The notes beneath the pieces are model-generated. The model was not told the origin of the DNA, made no database searches, and was given only the letters and a program-made list of their open reading frames with translations. This document shows positions 61,892 to 64,000 of a stretch of DNA of 64,000 bases, one piece after another. Made by a program: the position numbers and the translations under genes. How positions within the stretch are numbered: the stretch's first letter is position 1; every line of letters starts with the position of its first letter. The DNA is from an uncultured Pelagibacteraceae bacterium (GTDB lineage Bacteria > Pseudomonadota > Alphaproteobacteria > Pelagibacterales > Pelagibacteraceae): assembly GCA_902605865.1 (NCBI GenBank), contig CACLEJ010000004.1, positions 88,317 to 152,316 on the forward strand, written 5' to 3'.

Positions 61892-62893
61892 ATGGACGTT
61901 AAATTAGAAAAATGGTTCAGACCTTATATTGACAAAGAAGTCTTAAGAGAGCTAACAAAAAAATCTGACATCAAAGGATTAATTCATGTTAGTGTTTATT
62001 TTAGCCTACTAAGTATTGTTGGATATTTAGCATATTTAACTTGGGGTACCTGGTGGTCATTATTTTGGTTTTATATTTATGGAAATATATTTTGTTTTTG
62101 TAATCCAATTTGGCATGAAACAGGTCATAAAACAGCATTTAAGACTAAATTTTTAAATGAAATATTTTACCATATTTCATGTTTCATGGCTTACTTTGAG
62201 CCTACGAGATGGAGATATACCCACTTCGTTCACCATGGAAATACTTATTCAACAAAAAATCCTTATGACCATGAAATTGAGTACGACAATAATTTAAAAG
62301 ATACTCCTAAAAAATTAATAATGAATTTAATTCCTTTTGGTGAATTATTGTTTTTTAAAAAAAGTATTGCTTTTGAAGTTATTAAACATGCTTTTGGCAT
62401 ACAAACCAAAGTTATGATTGATAGTATTCCAGAAAATGCAAGACCAAGAGCTATTTTGATCTCAAGAATTTACGTTGGTATCTGGTTATCTATAATTATC
62501 TTTTCTCTATTAATATCTTCATGGTTGCCTGTGTTGTATCTTTTGTTACCTCATTATTATGGAAAAGGTTTGCATAAATTTGTTGCATTTACACAACATG
62601 CTGGTTTAGCTAGAGATGTAAAAGATCACAGATTGTCAGCAAGGGATATGAAATTAAATCCAATACTAAGCTTTCTTTATTGGAAGATGGAGTATCATTG
62701 TGTGCATCATATGTTTCCAACTGTTCCAGCTTATAATTTAGAAAAATTACATTACCATTTAAAAGATCAGTTACCCGAAATTAAAAACGGATTATTTGAA
62801 ACTTATAAAGAAATAATTCCAGCTCTTAAAAAACAAAGAGATGAACCAAACTATCATTTAGATATCTCATTACCAGAGCAACAAGCTTCTTAA
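61892..62893 (+). CDS. Membrane fatty-acid desaturase
   Basis: A 333-residue di-iron membrane enzyme. The three His boxes are NPIWHETGHKTAF, YTHFVHHGNTYST and WKMEYHCVHHMFPTVPAYNLEKLHYHL, with membrane helices between. The spacing matches the fatty acid desaturase/hydroxylase superfamily. The first box HETGH is the short form. It may desaturate membrane lipids or act on another alkyl group; substrate is uncertain. It overlaps the next gene by one base. Confidence 0.83.
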   Translation: MDVKLEKWFRPYIDKEVLRELTKKSDIKGLIHVSVYFSLLSIVGYLAYLTWGTWWSLFWFYIYGNIFCFCNPIWHETGHKTAFKTKFLNEIFYHISCFMAYFEPTRWRYTHFVHHGNTYSTKNPYDHEIEYDNNLKDTPKKLIMNLIPFGELLFFKKSIAFEVIKHAFGIQTKVMIDSIPENARPRAILISRIYVGIWLSIIIFSLLISSWLPVLYLLLPHYYGKGLHKFVAFTQHAGLARDVKDHRLSARDMKLNPILSFLYWKMEYHCVHHMFPTVPAYNLEKLHYHLKDQLPEIKNGLFETYKEIIPALKKQRDEPNYHLDISLPEQQAS

Positions 62894-63090
62894 TGTATAA
62901 AAATTATAAATTGTTGTTATTTTTAGGGGCAGCAATTATCTTTCTTTATTTAAGTGTAGGAAAATATGAGGAATTTAGTCTTCAAAAATCTATATCTGCA
63001 TGCACAATTGCAAAGAGCAAATTACAAAAAAAGTTAAAACCTGAAGAAGCCAGATTAATATGTGAAAAGGAGATAAAAAATCAAAAATGA
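62893..63090 (+). CDS. Small membrane-anchored protein (65 aa)
   Basis: Begins MYKNYKLLLFLGAAIIFLYLSVGKYEE, one transmembrane or signal-anchor helix, followed by a short polar domain with two cysteines (SACTIAKSKLQKKLKPEEARLICEKEIKNQK). Its ATG overlaps the desaturase TAA, indicating translational coupling. Family not recognised. Confidence 0.6.
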   Translation: MYKNYKLLLFLGAAIIFLYLSVGKYEEFSLQKSISACTIAKSKLQKKLKPEEARLICEKEIKNQK

Positions 63091-63093
63091 ATT

Positions 63094-64000
63094 TTAGAGT
63101 AAACTTGGCAACCAAGTCGAAAATTTAGGAAATAAAATCATTAATATTCCATAAATAATCCCAACAATTGTAAATAATGGAACCTCTTTAAAAGCATTTG
63201 CAGGGTTTTCTTTTATTACACTGGCAGCAGTATATATTCCCACGCAAACAGGTGGGGTGATCATTCCTATTCCAGCAAAAGCAACAAATACCACATAAAG
63301 GTGTAACAAACTTTGATCAAAAGATAATGTTAATGCAGCGAAAATTGGAACAGTTAAATAAAATACTGGAACTATTTCTATGAATGTTCCCAAAATTAAA
63401 CATATCGCTCCCAACATTATCCAGAATAAATTCACGCTTACTCCCATATCTGTAAAATAAGTTATAATTTTCTGAGGGGCTTGAGTATAAGTAAGAACAA
63501 CACTTAAAAAAGTTGCTGTGGCTATAATTGAAAATATAACAGCAGTAATGATTGCAGTATCTTTCAAGCAACTTAAAAGAGATGAAAAAGTTAATTCTCT
63601 ATAAATTAAAAATCCTATAGCTACTGCATAAACTCCAGCAATTGCTGCAGACTCTGATGGGGTTAAAAAACCTGCATATATTCCACCTAAAATTATAATA
63701 GGAGTTATCAATGCTGGTAAAGCGGCAATAAATGAATTTACTCTCTCTTTAAATGTCGCTTTTTTATCTGCTCTTATATGTCTACATTTAAATAGAACTA
63801 ACAGAACCATTAAAATTAAAAGTATAATACCTGGTATGACACCAGCCGCGAAAGTTTTTGAAACAGGAACATAAGTTAGTGCACTAAATAAAATTGCAGC
63901 ATTTGATGGAGGTATTAAAGCCTCAAGGAGTGCAGCTGATGCAGCTAAAACAACAACAAACGGAGTAGGGTAGCCCTGCTCAATCATTTTGGGCATCATG
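63094..64000 (-). CDS. dctM: TRAP transporter large permease (DctM type), 5' end beyond window
   Basis: About 301 residues of the C-terminal part are visible; the apparent start at the right edge is an internal Met. LEALIPPSNAAILFSALTYVPVSKTFAAGVIPG, ALITPIIILGGIYAGFLTPSESAAIAGVYAV (the DctM hallmark) and GMITPPVCVGIYTAASVIKENPANAFKEVPLF are clear. It works with a DctP binding protein and DctQ small permease that would lie outside. Adjacent xsc and suyAB make a sulfonate substrate possible. Confidence 0.9.
   Translation of the reverse strand, partial: MMPKMIEQGYPTPFVVVLAASAALLEALIPPSNAAILFSALTYVPVSKTFAAGVIPGIILLILMVLLVLFKCRHIRADKKATFKERVNSFIAALPALITPIIILGGIYAGFLTPSESAAIAGVYAVAIGFLIYRELTFSSLLSCLKDTAIITAVIFSIIATATFLSVVLTYTQAPQKIITYFTDMGVSVNLFWIMLGAICLILGTFIEIVPVFYLTVPIFAALTLSFDQSLLHLYVVFVAFAGIGMITPPVCVGIYTAASVIKENPANAFKEVPLFTIVGIIYGILMILFPKFSTWLPSLL

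Noticed and set aside
1-64000. CRISPR arrays, rRNA, tRNA, insertion sequences, prophage
   Set aside because: I looked for spaced repeats, tRNA-like arms and transposase motifs and saw none; a covariance-model scan would be needed to exclude a tRNA fully.

Overview
The window looks like a chromosomal segment from a SAR11-clade marine alphaproteobacterium (Candidatus Pelagibacter or a close relative). The base composition is very AT-rich, intergenic gaps are mostly tens of bases with many 1-8 nt gene overlaps, there are no mobile elements, and the gene set fits that clade: aprMBA-type APS reductase, a TPP riboswitch in front of a sodium/solute symporter (thiV type), a compact pabB-pabA-pabC cluster, and many ABC and TRAP importers. 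I saw no rRNA, tRNA, CRISPR array, insertion sequence or prophage. Assignment is by reading protein sequences, not by database search.

Layout. 1-2740: a sulfide/persulfide module (ETHE1-like persulfide dioxygenase cut by the left edge, type II sulfide:quinone oxidoreductase) and a 1-Cys peroxiredoxin. 2800-4311: amino-acid racemase and alpha/beta hydrolase. 4428-9195: betaine-type ABC importer (proX-V-W-like) and an MFS protein. 9260-9712: a pseudoazurin-like copper protein. 9709-19791: a divergent cluster with a complete sugar-type ABC importer (binding protein, two permeases, and an ATPase on the opposite strand), a HAD-like protein without its catalytic Asp, a MetE-core-like zinc protein, a cupin, two double SnoaL/NTF2-fold proteins and a DMT exporter; its substrate is unknown. 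19794-22947: HisD-like dehydrogenase (probably HpsN, sulfopropanediol dehydrogenase), phosphate acyltransferase and a BASS symporter. 22940-26814: a regulator with two winged-helix segments, small membrane proteins, an Ldh_2 family dehydrogenase and an epoxide hydrolase. 26826-33272: tauABC diverging from taurine:pyruvate aminotransferase and alanine dehydrogenase. 33269-37478: tesA-ybbA-ybbP-like lipid export set and a thioredoxin-fold protein. 37500-53554: mostly housekeeping (thiV with its riboswitch, DEAD helicase, rseP, HU, amtB, peroxiredoxin, rhodanese, recX, cysQ, mnmA, metC, MFS, pabBAC, HIT). 53651-57185: aprM-aprB-aprA and a small unknown protein. 57435-61854: TauE/SafE exporter, suyB-suyA and xsc. 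61892-64000: fatty-acid desaturase, small membrane protein and a TRAP large permease cut by the right edge.

How it works together. Read as a whole, the window encodes a nearly complete path for C2/C3 organosulfonates: taurine uptake (TauABC), transamination (Tpa with Ald recycling alanine to pyruvate plus ammonium), Xsc releasing sulfite and acetyl phosphate, a phosphotransacetylase making acetyl-CoA, HpsN plus SuyAB for dihydroxypropanesulfonate/sulfolactate, AprMBA to oxidise the sulfite to APS, and TauE/SafE as an overflow exporter. Sulfide from thiols is handled by SQR and the persulfide dioxygenase, which also ends at sulfite. ATP sulfurylase is not in the window. A shared 15-16 base motif in front of the two-HTH regulator, in the tauA/tpa promoter region and upstream of proX suggests a small regulon.
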